Source of the DNA: Flexivirga oryzae
Lineage (GTDB): Bacteria; Actinomycetota; Actinomycetes; Actinomycetales; Dermatophilaceae
Length of the DNA: 64,000 bases
Direction: 5' to 3'
NCBI RefSeq assembly: GCF_014190805.1
Contig: NZ_JACHVQ010000001.1
Span: 2,604,001 to 2,668,000 of the forward strand
Shown here: positions 49,818-59,261 of the stretch, piece by piece
How positions within the stretch are numbered: position 1 is the stretch's first letter
Layout of the letters: each line of letters starts with the position of its first letter
The notes under the pieces: model-generated
Databases searched by the model: none
Told to the model about the DNA's origin: nothing
What the model saw: only the letters and a program-made list of their open reading frames with translations
Made by a program: the position numbers and the translations under genes

Positions 49818-50666
49818 ATGTCCACCGAAGCCGCAGACACGCGACCCGCGCGTCCGCTGCGCGGTGGCGCCGACGACCTGATGGTCACCGGCGAGGCGGT
49901 GCTGATCGACATACCGGCCGCGAGCCTGCCCAGCCGCCTCGTCGCGGCGCTGATCGACTGGGCGATCTACTACCTGGTCCTCATCGGGTTGATCCTGTTG
50001 GTGACGTTAACGTCCGGCGACAGCAGCGACGCCACCTACAGCACGCTCACCCTGGTCATCATCGTGCTCTGCCTGCTGATCGTGCCGGTGACCGTCGAGA
50101 CCCTCAGCCGCGGCCGGTCGCTGGGCAAGCTGATCATGAAGCTGCGCGTGGTGCGCGACGACGGCGGGCCGATCGTCTTCCGGCACGCCTTCGTGCGCGG
50201 CCTGGTCGGGGTGATCGAACTACCTGTCACCAGCGGGGTTCCGGCGGTCATCTCGGCGGCCGCCAACCCGCGGGGCAAACGGTTGGGCGACTTCGCCGCC
50301 GGGACGTATGTCGTGCGCGAGCAGACCGGGATGAAGCTGGTGCCGCCGCCACCGGCCCCGCCGTACCTGCGTGACTGGGCGATCCGTGCCGACCTCGCGC
50401 CGCTGCCGGACGGGCTGGCCCTGGCGATCCGGCAGTTCCTCGTCCGGCGGGCGGCACTGACCCCGGCCGCACGGGCCGCGCTGACCGACAACCTGATGCG
50501 CCAGGTGATGCCGCTGGTCGCGCCACCGCCACCGCCCGCGCACCCCGAGGACGTGCTGTCGGCCGTCCTGACGGCGCGCAGCGACCGGGAGATGGTCCGG
50601 TTGCAGCGCGAGCAGCTGACCCGGTCGCGCCTGCTCCCGCCGGACCCGCTCCGCCGCCCCTGGTAA
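49818..50666 (+). CDS. RDD family membrane protein
   Basis: The 282-residue protein has the RDD signature PSRLVAALIDWAIYYLVLIG, a second helix (TLTLVIIVLCLLIVPVTVET), then LSRGRSLGKLIMKLRVVRDD and AANPRGKRLGDFAAGTYVVR. A long proline/arginine-rich cytoplasmic tail follows. RDD proteins have been linked to ion transport; here it belongs to the MoxR/DUF58/SpoIIM neighbourhood. ATG at 49818 has no ribosome binding site but a TAGGCT 7 nt upstream. Confidence 0.88.
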   Translation: MSTEAADTRPARPLRGGADDLMVTGEAVLIDIPAASLPSRLVAALIDWAIYYLVLIGLILLVTLTSGDSSDATYSTLTLVIIVLCLLIVPVTVETLSRGRSLGKLIMKLRVVRDDGGPIVFRHAFVRGLVGVIELPVTSGVPAVISAAANPRGKRLGDFAAGTYVVREQTGMKLVPPPPAPPYLRDWAIRADLAPLPDGLALAIRQFLVRRAALTPAARAALTDNLMRQVMPLVAPPPPPAHPEDVLSAVLTARSDREMVRLQREQLTRSRLLPPDPLRRPW

Positions 50667-50693
50667 CGGCGAGACTCCCGCTACCGTCGTCAC

Positions 50694-51773
50694 TTATCCG
50701 GCCATGGCGGCGTCATACCCCGGTTTGATGATGTCCTCGATGATCGCGAGGCGCTCGTCGAACGGCAGGAACGCCGACTTGATCGCGTTGATCGTCACCC
50801 ACCGCAGGTCTTCGACGGTCCAGCCGGCCTCGTCGACCAGCAACTGCATCTCCCGCGACATCGACGTGCCGCTCATCAGTCGGTTGTCGGTGTTGACGGT
50901 GATCCGGAACCGCAGGTCCTTCAAGTGCGTGATCGGGTGCGTGGCGATCGAATCCGCCGCTCCCGTCTGCAGATTGGAGGACGGGCACATCTCCAGCGGG
51001 ATGCGCCGGTCTCGGACGTATGCCGCCAGCAGCCCCAGCTTCTCCGCCCGCGTGCCGATGTCGGTGATGTCGTCGACGATCCGGACCCCGTGTCCGAGCC
51101 GCTCGGCGCCGCACCACTGGATGGCCTCCCAGATGCTCGGCAACCCGAACGCCTCGCCGGCGTGGATGGTGAAGTGGGCGTTCTCCCGTTGCAGGTATTC
51201 GAACGCGTCCAGGTGCCGGGTGGGCGGGAAGCCGGCCTCGGCCCCGGCGATGTCGAATCCGGCGACGCCTTCGTTCCGGTAACGCACTGCCAGTTGGGCG
51301 ATCTCGGTCGACTTGGCCGCGTGCCGCATCGCGGTGAGCAGCGCCCGCACGACGATGCGGTCGCCGCTCGCCTGCTCACCAGCACGGAAGCCCGCGTTGA
51401 CCGCCTCGACCACCTGCTCCAGCGTCAGCCCGGCCTGCAGGTGCTGCTCCGGCGCGTAGCGCACCTCCGCGTAGACGACGCCGTCCGCCGCGAGGTCCTG
51501 GGCGCACTCGGAGGCGACGCGGCGCAGCTGTTCCTGCGTCTGCATCACCGCCACCGAGTGGTCGAAGGTCTCCAGATAACGCTCCAACGACCCGGAGTCC
51601 GCGGCGTCACGGAACCACTGGCCCAGCTTCGCGGCGTCCGTGGTCGGCAGCCCGTCGTAGCCGCCGGCTTCGGCCAGCTCGACGATCGTGGCGGGGCGCA
51701 AGCCACCGTCGAGGTGGTCGTGCAGCAGGGCCTTGGGTAGTTGCCTGATCTCGGTGCGGACGTCCTCACTCAT
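50694..51773 (-). CDS. add: Adenosine deaminase
   Basis: The 359-residue enzyme has LLHDHLDGGLRPATIVELAE with zinc-binding H18 and H20, FTIHAGEAFGLPSIWEAIQW with the zinc His and catalytic Glu segment, ERLGHGVRI and ITVNTDNRLMSGTSMSREMQ carrying the last acidic ligand. It converts (deoxy)adenosine to (deoxy)inosine, feeding the purine nucleoside phosphorylase. ATG at 51773 is preferred; longer frames overlap the cupin gene. The two genes overlap by 8 nt on the same strand. Confidence 0.93.
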   Translation of the reverse strand: MSEDVRTEIRQLPKALLHDHLDGGLRPATIVELAEAGGYDGLPTTDAAKLGQWFRDAADSGSLERYLETFDHSVAVMQTQEQLRRVASECAQDLAADGVVYAEVRYAPEQHLQAGLTLEQVVEAVNAGFRAGEQASGDRIVVRALLTAMRHAAKSTEIAQLAVRYRNEGVAGFDIAGAEAGFPPTRHLDAFEYLQRENAHFTIHAGEAFGLPSIWEAIQWCGAERLGHGVRIVDDITDIGTRAEKLGLLAAYVRDRRIPLEMCPSSNLQTGAADSIATHPITHLKDLRFRITVNTDNRLMSGTSMSREMQLLVDEAGWTVEDLRWVTINAIKSAFLPFDERLAIIEDIIKPGYDAAMAG

Positions 51774-52122
51774 CGCGGTGCACGGTCTCCGGGGTGAAGG
51801 CGGGCAGGCAGACCGCGATGTATTCGGCCCCGTCCTCGCCGGTCGAGTACCGGATGCGTTCTCCGGCAACGACTTTCACTGACTCTCCGCAGTGCGCGGT
51901 GATGCTCTTGCCGTCGTCGTAGTCGACCGTGACCGCCCCGCTGAGCACGATCGTGAACTCGTCGAACTCGGGCGTCTGGAACGGCTCGGACCACCCCGAC
52001 GGCGCCATCATCCGTGCCACGCTGAGGCGGCTCTCCCCGGTGCTGACGACACCGATGTACTCATTGATGATCTTGTTGCCAGGCACCGGGATCCTGGACG
52101 GCTCCGAATACAGTTCAACCAT
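51766..52122 (-). CDS. Cupin domain protein
   Basis: The 118-residue protein has a single cupin barrel: FDEFTIVLSGAVTVDYDDGK then GESVKVVAGERIRYST and EYIAVCLPAFTPETVHRDE. The first cupin motif lacks the usual HxH pair, so metal binding is doubtful. It lies between deoA and add in a salvage cluster. ATG at 52122 follows TAGAGT (minus strand 52134-52129) by 6 nt, a likely leaderless start. Function unknown. Confidence 0.75.
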   Translation of the reverse strand: MVELYSEPSRIPVPGNKIINEYIGVVSTGESRLSVARMMAPSGWSEPFQTPEFDEFTIVLSGAVTVDYDDGKSITAHCGESVKVVAGERIRYSTGEDGAEYIAVCLPAFTPETVHRDE

Positions 52123-52146
52123 CCCGACACTCTAGTGACCTGAGGC

Positions 52147-52194
52147 GGCTGAGCCCGTCGAAGCCACACCAGGTGACCTCGACGGGCTCGGCCG
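52147..52194. terminator. Hairpin between deoA and the cupin gene
   Basis: GAGCCCGTCGA (52151-52161) pairs exactly with TCGACGGGCTC (52179-52189) over a 17-nt loop, and the stem extends imperfectly outward. No T-tract follows. It may terminate deoA transcription or be a dispersed repeat, since TCGACGGGCTC-type palindromes are common between actinobacterial genes. Confidence 0.5.
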
Positions 52195-52217
52195 TCTCGA
52201 TGCGCCGGACCCGCGCC

Positions 52218-53501
52218 TCAGGACACCCGATCGATCACCAAAGGCACTGTGTCGGGTGCTGATTCGGCGATCGACCAGGCACCGCGCAACGCCTCCTTCG
52301 CCCTCTCGAACCGGTCCGGTGTGTCCGTGTGCAGGGTCAGCAGTGGTTGCCCCGACGTCACCCGGTCACCGGGCTTGGCGTGTATGACGACCCCGGCCCC
52401 CGCTTGCACCGGGTCCTCCTTGCGGGCGCGTCCGGCACCGAGCCGCCACGCGGCGACGCCGACGGCCAGCGCGTCCAGCCGCTGCAGCACACCGTCCGCG
52501 TCCGCGGTGACCACCTCGGTGTCGGTCGCGACCGGGAGCGTGGCGTCCGGGTCGCCGCCCTGCGCGTAGATCATCGAGCGCCAGACGTCCATCGCCCGGC
52601 CGTCGCGCAACGCCTCCGCCGGGTCGATATCCGGTTTGCCGGCCGCCGCGAGCATCTCCCGGGCCAGCGCCACGGTCAGCTCGACGACGTCGGCCGGACC
52701 GCCGCCGGCCAGCACGTCCACCGACTCCTTCACCTCCAGTGCGTTGCCCGCGGTCAACCCGAGCGGGGTGGCCATGTCGGTGAGCAGCGCAACGGTCCGC
52801 ACCCCTGCATCGGTGCCGAGGTCGACCATCGTCCGCGCCAGCTCTCGTGCCTGCTCGACGGTCTTCATGAAGGCGCCGCTGCCCACCTTGACGTCGAGCA
52901 CCAGCGACCCGGTGCCCTCCGCGATCTTCTTACTCATGATCGAGCTGGCGATCAGCGGGATCGCCTCGACGGTGCTGGTCACGTCGCGCAGGGCGTAGAG
53001 CTTCTTGTCCGCCGGTGCCAGCCCGGCCCCGGCCGCGCAGATCACCGCACCGATCTCGTCCAGCTGCCGCAGCATGGCCTCGTTGGAGAGGGCGGCCTGC
53101 CAGCCGGGGATCGACTCGAGTTTGTCGAGCGTGCCGCCGGTGTGTCCCAGCCCGCGACCGGACAGCTGGGGAACCGCCACGCCATACACGGCCACGAGCG
53201 GGGCGAGCGGCAAGGTGATCTTGTCACCCACTCCCCCGGTCGAGTGCTTGTCGGCGGTCGGCCGCGCCAGGGAGCCGAAGTCCATCCGCTCGCCCGAGGC
53301 GATCATCGCCGCGGTCCAGTGTGCGATCTCCTCCCGGCCCATCCCGTTGAGGAAGATCGCCATCGCGAGCGCCGACATCTGTTCGTCGGCGACGACGCCG
53401 CGGGTGTAGGCGTCGATCACCCAGTCGATCTGTGCCTTGTCGAGGGCCTTCCTGTCCCGTTTGGTGGCAATGATGTCGACCGCGTCGAAACTCTCGCTCA
53501 T
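52218..53501 (-). CDS. deoA: Thymidine phosphorylase
   Basis: The 427-residue enzyme has the family start VDIIATKRDRKALDKAQIDW, ARPTADKHSTGGVGDKITLP for phosphate and sugar binding, SGRGLGHTGGTLDKLESIPG, and the KVGSGAFMKTVEQARELART region. It splits thymidine and deoxyuridine to base and deoxyribose 1-phosphate. It completes a pyrimidine route with cytidine deaminase and the mutase/deoC genes in this window. ATG at 53501 begins MSESFDAVDIIA. Confidence 0.94.
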   Translation of the reverse strand: MSESFDAVDIIATKRDRKALDKAQIDWVIDAYTRGVVADEQMSALAMAIFLNGMGREEIAHWTAAMIASGERMDFGSLARPTADKHSTGGVGDKITLPLAPLVAVYGVAVPQLSGRGLGHTGGTLDKLESIPGWQAALSNEAMLRQLDEIGAVICAAGAGLAPADKKLYALRDVTSTVEAIPLIASSIMSKKIAEGTGSLVLDVKVGSGAFMKTVEQARELARTMVDLGTDAGVRTVALLTDMATPLGLTAGNALEVKESVDVLAGGGPADVVELTVALAREMLAAAGKPDIDPAEALRDGRAMDVWRSMIYAQGGDPDATLPVATDTEVVTADADGVLQRLDALAVGVAAWRLGAGRARKEDPVQAGAGVVIHAKPGDRVTSGQPLLTLHTDTPDRFERAKEALRGAWSIAESAPDTVPLVIDRVS

Positions 53502-53603
53502 GTCCCGGATTCTCCCAGAGATGATGGAACCTTCGGTGCGGTAGGTGCGTCATTGCTCCGGTGGCCACACCACCCACACCCCACACCTACAGGGAGGAAC
53601 ACC

Positions 53604-53948
53604 ATGAAGATCGTGAGTCGTACCGCAGCAGCCGCACTGCTGATCACGCTGCCGATGGCGCTCGGCGCCTGCAGCAGCAGTGGTGGCAGCAAGCCGGCCA
53701 AGGCCGATGTGCAGGCCGGCTTCACCAAGGCACTGAAGGGCCAGAGCGAGGCCAAGGGGGCTCCGGACTCGCTGGTGAACAAGATGTCGGGCTGCGTCGT
53801 CGACAAGATCTACAACAAGGTGAGCAACAAGACGCTCAACGCCATCAAGAGCGGTGACACGTCCAACAAGATCAGCTCCGACGACGAGTCGACGCTGAAC
53901 GACGCGACGAACAGCTGCGGCAAGTCCCTGGTCAGCGCCGCCAGCTGA
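53604..53948 (+). CDS. Small lipoprotein, first of a tandem paralogous pair
   Basis: The 114-residue protein has a lipoprotein signal (MKIVSRTAAAALLITLPMAL) with lipobox LGAC, Cys at 23. The mature domain of about 85 residues has DVQAGFTKALKGQSEAKGAP and a single conserved-looking Cys pair (SGCVVDK and NSCGKSL), probably a disulfide outside the membrane. GGGAGGAA lies 6-7 nt before the ATG. The next gene has the same plan, so the two are paralogues. No known family recognised. Confidence 0.8.
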   Translation: MKIVSRTAAAALLITLPMALGACSSSGGSKPAKADVQAGFTKALKGQSEAKGAPDSLVNKMSGCVVDKIYNKVSNKTLNAIKSGDTSNKISSDDESTLNDATNSCGKSLVSAAS

Positions 53949-53960
53949 CCCGGCCGCGAG

Positions 53961-53991
53961 CGCCCCGATCGGACTGCAACCGATCGGGGCG
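53961..53991. terminator. Perfect 12-bp stem hairpin between the lipoprotein genes
   Basis: CGCCCCGATCGG (53961-53972) and CCGATCGGGGCG (53980-53991) form a perfect stem with a 7-nt loop, 13 nt after the first lipoprotein stop. No T-tract follows. It probably terminates or attenuates transcription into the second lipoprotein gene. Confidence 0.65.
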
Positions 53992-54039
53992 CCGCCACGT
54001 CCAACGCCCGACACACGCCATTTCCGGGAGAGGTCACCA

Positions 54040-54477
54040 ATGCGTTCGCTCCACGTCAAGCAGGCCGCCACCGCGGCCGTGCTGCTCGTCCTGCCCCTGA
54101 GCCTGGCCGCCTGCAGCTCGAGCAGCTCCCCCGAGGCGGCGAGCTCCTCCCCGACGGCACACACCACGAGTTCGGCGCCGGCACCGGGCACGACGCCCGA
54201 CGACAGCTCCACGACGAGCGCCAACGGTGCGAAGCCGACCAAGGCACAGGTCGCGGCCGGTATGACGGACTACTTCGTCGGCAAGGGTGTCCCGCGGTCC
54301 CTCGTCGGCGGTGTCGCGACCTGCGTGGCCAACAAGGGTTACTCACAGTTCTCCGACGCGACGCTGCGCGCCCTCAAGGACGGCAGGGTCCAGGATCTCA
54401 ACCCGCTCGACACCGGCAAGCTGACCAAGGTCACCACGACGTGCCTGGCGAGCGGCCCGGCCGCCAGTTTCGGCTGA
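54040..54477 (+). CDS. Small lipoprotein, second of a tandem paralogous pair
   Basis: The 145-residue protein has a signal MRSLHVKQAATAAVLLVLPL with lipobox LAAC (Cys 25), a long Ser/Thr/Pro linker (about 26-75), and a domain KPTKAQVAAGMTDYFVGKGV then VGGVATCVANKGYSQFSDAT that parallels the first lipoprotein, including the Cys pair (ATCVANK and TTCLASG). GGGAGAGG lies upstream of the ATG. These two genes are the only plus-strand genes within the otherwise minus-strand nucleoside cluster. Function unknown. Confidence 0.78.
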   Translation: MRSLHVKQAATAAVLLVLPLSLAACSSSSSPEAASSSPTAHTTSSAPAPGTTPDDSSTTSANGAKPTKAQVAAGMTDYFVGKGVPRSLVGGVATCVANKGYSQFSDATLRALKDGRVQDLNPLDTGKLTKVTTTCLASGPAASFG

Positions 54478-54493
54478 CCCTGTCGTCGCCGGA

Positions 54494-54928
54494 TCAGCCC
54501 TCGGGCGAAGCCACGTGCTCCAGGTCGTCCGGGCCGAACGCCTGCGGGAGCACGTCCTCCATGGTGCGCACCCCGCGCGGCGTCAGCATCAGGCAGGCCG
54601 GCCCGCCGTGCTCCCAGAGCAGTTGACGGCACCGGCCGCAAGGCATCAGCGGCTCGCTGCGGGTGTTGACGCACGCCACCGCCACCAGTCGGCCACCGCC
54701 GCCGCGCACCAGATCGCTCACCATGCCGCACTCGGCGCACAGCGTCACGCCGTACGCGGCGTTCTCGACATTGCAGCCGGAGACGACCCGGCCGTCGTCG
54801 ACCAGCCCCGCCACCCCGACCGGGAACTTGCTGTAGGGCACGTAGGCGTGCCGCATCGCCTCGGTCGCCTCGGCGGTCAGTTCGTCCCAGTCGACCCGGC
54901 GCGGTTCCCCGGCGTCCGTTGCGGTCAT
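54494..54928 (-). CDS. cdd: Cytidine deaminase
   Basis: The 144-residue tetrameric-type enzyme has CNVENAAYGVTLCAECGMVS, with zinc Cys 64 and catalytic Glu 66, and MPCGRCRQLLWEHGG, with Cys 97 and 100. It deaminates cytidine and deoxycytidine to uridine forms. It starts 4 nt after the stop of the second permease gene, so it is part of the nucleoside ABC importer operon. ATG at 54928 begins MTATDAGEPRRVDW. Confidence 0.94.
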   Translation of the reverse strand: MTATDAGEPRRVDWDELTAEATEAMRHAYVPYSKFPVGVAGLVDDGRVVSGCNVENAAYGVTLCAECGMVSDLVRGGGGRLVAVACVNTRSEPLMPCGRCRQLLWEHGGPACLMLTPRGVRTMEDVLPQAFGPDDLEHVASPEG

Positions 54929-54932
54929 CGGC

Positions 54933-56285
54933 TCAGTCCCCCTTGACGTAGGGCTCACCGTCGGCGGCGGGCGCGCGCACCCGGCCGACGAGACCGGCCA
55001 CCGCGAAGATGGTCGCCAGGTAGGGCAGCATCTGCAGCAGGTTGGAGTCGATCTTGATCGGCGTGGCCAGCAGCGACAGCGCGACCTGCAGGGCGCTGGC
55101 GAAGCCGAAGAACAGCGACGCACCGAGCGCACCGCGTGGCGTCCAGCGGCCGAAGATCAGCGCCGCGAGCGCGATGAAGCCCTGCCCGGAGGTCATGTTC
55201 TTGTTGAACGTGCCGACCGACCCGATGGTCAGCGCCGCACCGGCCAGGCCGGCGATGCCGCCGCCGATGATGACGTTCTGGTAGCGCAGCCGCAGCACGT
55301 TGATGCCGACCGTGTCCGCGGCCTTCGGGTGCTCACCGACGGCCCGGGTCCGCAGACCCCAGCGCGACCGCAGCAGCATCACGTCGATGACGATCACGAT
55401 GAGGTACATGAGGTAGGTGATGATCGTCTGGTTGAACAGCAGCGAACCGATCACCGGGATGTCGCCGAGCACCGGGATCTTGATCGGCGAGAACGGGATC
55501 GGCTGGTTGGTGCCGGTCCCGTTGTCGGCCATGATCGCGTCGTACAGGTAGCCGGTCAGGCCGAGCGCGAAGGCGTTGATCACCACACCCAGGATGATCT
55601 GGTTGACGGTGAACTTGATCGCGAAGACCGCCAGCAGCGCGCCGACGACCGCGCCGATGGCGACGGCGGCGATCAGCCCGACCCAGGTGCTCGCGAGCGT
55701 GCCGAAGAGCGCACCGGCGAACGCGCCGAAGAGCATCTGCCCCTCGATGGCGACGTTGATGACGGCGGTCTTCTCGCACATCAGACCGGCCATCGAGCCG
55801 AGGATCAGCGGTGTCGCGAGGAAGAGCGTCTGCTGCAGCAGGGAGCCGACCTGCACCGACTGCTTGCCCTCGGTGCCCGCCCAGGTCAGGAAGGCGACCA
55901 GGAAGAGTATGCCGGCCGCGATGCCCGCCCAGCGCAGCGTGCGCTTGCTGTAGCTGCGCACCAGGTGGCCGGCTCCGAGCAGGATGATCACGATCCCGCA
56001 GACGACGATCAGGCCGACGCCAGGGACCGAGAACTTCGGCACCGAGATGCCCGGTTGCGAGCCGTTCAGGTCGAAGCTGGTGGAGTGCGACCCTGCCGAC
56101 ATACCCAGCACGACAGCGGCGATCAGACCGAGGACGATGAACGCCGCGCTGGTGCCGATGCGTCGCGTGGTCGACTGCTTCAGCTCGACGACGTGTTGCT
56201 CGACCACCTCGCCCGGAGCGACCTCGACGGTCGCGACCGACGACTCGACGACGTCGTCGCGGTTCTCGTTGAGCTCGGGGGTCAT
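54933..56285 (-). CDS. Nucleoside ABC transporter permease (second)
   Basis: The 450-residue protein has eight or more membrane helices in the BPD_transp_2 layout, with LGSMAGLMCEKTAVINVAIE, LFGAFAGALFGTLASTWVGL and LRTRAVGEHPKAADTVGINV, the latter two typical of BMP-linked permeases (YufQ/NupQ type). A long acidic N-terminal cytoplasmic extension precedes the first helix. It pairs with the next permease and the ATPase to import nucleosides. ATG at 56285 overlaps the upstream stop; ATG at 56294 is an alternative. Confidence 0.9.
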   Translation of the reverse strand: MTPELNENRDDVVESSVATVEVAPGEVVEQHVVELKQSTTRRIGTSAAFIVLGLIAAVVLGMSAGSHSTSFDLNGSQPGISVPKFSVPGVGLIVVCGIVIILLGAGHLVRSYSKRTLRWAGIAAGILFLVAFLTWAGTEGKQSVQVGSLLQQTLFLATPLILGSMAGLMCEKTAVINVAIEGQMLFGAFAGALFGTLASTWVGLIAAVAIGAVVGALLAVFAIKFTVNQIILGVVINAFALGLTGYLYDAIMADNGTGTNQPIPFSPIKIPVLGDIPVIGSLLFNQTIITYLMYLIVIVIDVMLLRSRWGLRTRAVGEHPKAADTVGINVLRLRYQNVIIGGGIAGLAGAALTIGSVGTFNKNMTSGQGFIALAALIFGRWTPRGALGASLFFGFASALQVALSLLATPIKIDSNLLQMLPYLATIFAVAGLVGRVRAPAADGEPYVKGD

Positions 56286-57612
56286 CCGTTCCATCCCTTC
56301 GCCAGGACCGCGGAGCCGCCGGCCTTGCTGCGCCGTAGCCGGAACACCAGTCGGATCAGACCCGGTGCCGCGATGAACAGGACCACCAGCGCCTGGAGCA
56401 CCTGCACCAGGTCCGGCGGGGTGGCGGTGGCGACCTGCAGCTGCCCGCTGCCGGCGCTCAGGGCGCCGAAGAGCAGGCCGGCCCAGAAGGTGCCCCACGC
56501 GGTGCCCCGGCCGAGCAGCGCCACGGTGATCGCGGTGAATCCGACACCGCCGTCGACGCTCGCGGTGATCTGGTAGTTGTTGGCGTCACCCAGGACCTGC
56601 GCGACACCCGCCAGCCCGGCCAGTCCCCCGACGACCACCATCAACCAGATGTAGGTCGAGGAGATGCTCATCCCAGCGGTCCGCGCCGCGTCCTGGTTGG
56701 CTCCTACGGTCCGGATCCGGAAGCCGAACGTTGCGTACTTCAGCAGCCACCAGGTGAACGCGGTGGCGGCGATCGCCAGGATGAAGGAGAAGTTGACGCG
56801 CATGTCGGACCCGAACAGGTGCCAGAACTGCGCGTTGCCGTCGATCGTGCGCGACACCGCCTGGTTGAACGGCGGGGCCTGGAACCAGCTCTCGGTGAGC
56901 AACCAGTTGATGAAGAAGACACCGACGTAGTTGAGCATGATCGTGGTGATCACCTCGTGCGCGCCGGTCTTCGCCTTCAGGAAGCCGGCGATGCCGGCCC
57001 AGATGGCGCCGCCGATGATGCCGCCGATGATCGCCACGACGATGTGTATGCCGGCCGGCAGATGCCAGGCGAAACCGATGTAGCCGGCGAACGCGGCGGA
57101 CATCAGGATCTGGCCCTGCGCACCGATGTTGAACAGGCCGGCGCGGAACGCCAGCGTCACCGACAGACCGGCCAGGATCAGCGGGGTCGCGTAGACCAGC
57201 GTCTCCGAGATCGGCGCGAGGAGTTGCTGACCCTCCGGGTTGTAGATCGCGCCCTGGAAGAGCGCGACGTAGGCGCCCTTGATCGCACTCCACCCGGCGC
57301 TGAAGGTCTCACCGGGCGCCGCCGTGAAGTACTTGGCAGCGTTGCGGGTGGCCTCGTCGGAGGCGACGATCAGGATGGCGCCGACGATCATCGCGCAGAT
57401 GACGGCGAGCACGGTGACCACCGCGGGGTGGTCGCTGCGCAGGATCTCGCCGATCGTCTCGCGGGTCCTGTCCCCCGACTCCTGCGTCGCCAGCAGCGTG
57501 TCGCCCTCGGCGGCCGACTCGGCACCTGCCTCGGGAGCCGCCTCGGGCTCCTCCTTGCGCAGGTCGGGTTTCGGCTCGTCCTCCGGCCGTTTGCCGAGGT
57601 CCGGTCCCTCGG

Positions 57613-57616
<4 letters not shown>
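56282..57616 (-). CDS. Nucleoside ABC transporter permease (first)
   Basis: The 444-residue protein has an acidic N-terminal tail of about 60 residues, then about eight helices with LAGLSVTLAFRAGLFNIGAQ, GQILMSAAFAGYIGFAWHL, GAHEVITTIMLNYVGVFFIN and FRIRTVGANQDAARTAGMSI, the conserved BMP-linked permease (YufP/NupP) features. It overlaps the ATPase stop and the second permease start by 4 nt each, giving a coupled operon. Confidence 0.92.
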
Positions 57617-59133
<1,517 letters not shown>

Positions 59134-59261
59134 GCGGAGACTCCCTTGTCTTTCGTTGCGTCATACGCCCGGCAGCAACTGTAAGTCCTGCGGGCTTCCC
59201 CCACCGACAGGTGCGGGGTGGGCGGCCGTGTCGCGCCGCCCACCCCGTCTGCCGTGTGCGC

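Noticed and set aside
52329..53603. Plus-strand frame of over 500 codons ending in the first small lipoprotein
   Set aside because: The first 1.2 kb is antisense to thymidine phosphorylase; the lipoprotein signal and ribosome binding site mark the real start at 53604.
53961..53991. Classical intrinsic terminator with U-tract
   Set aside because: The stem is perfect but no T-run follows, so it is listed only as a probable terminator hairpin.
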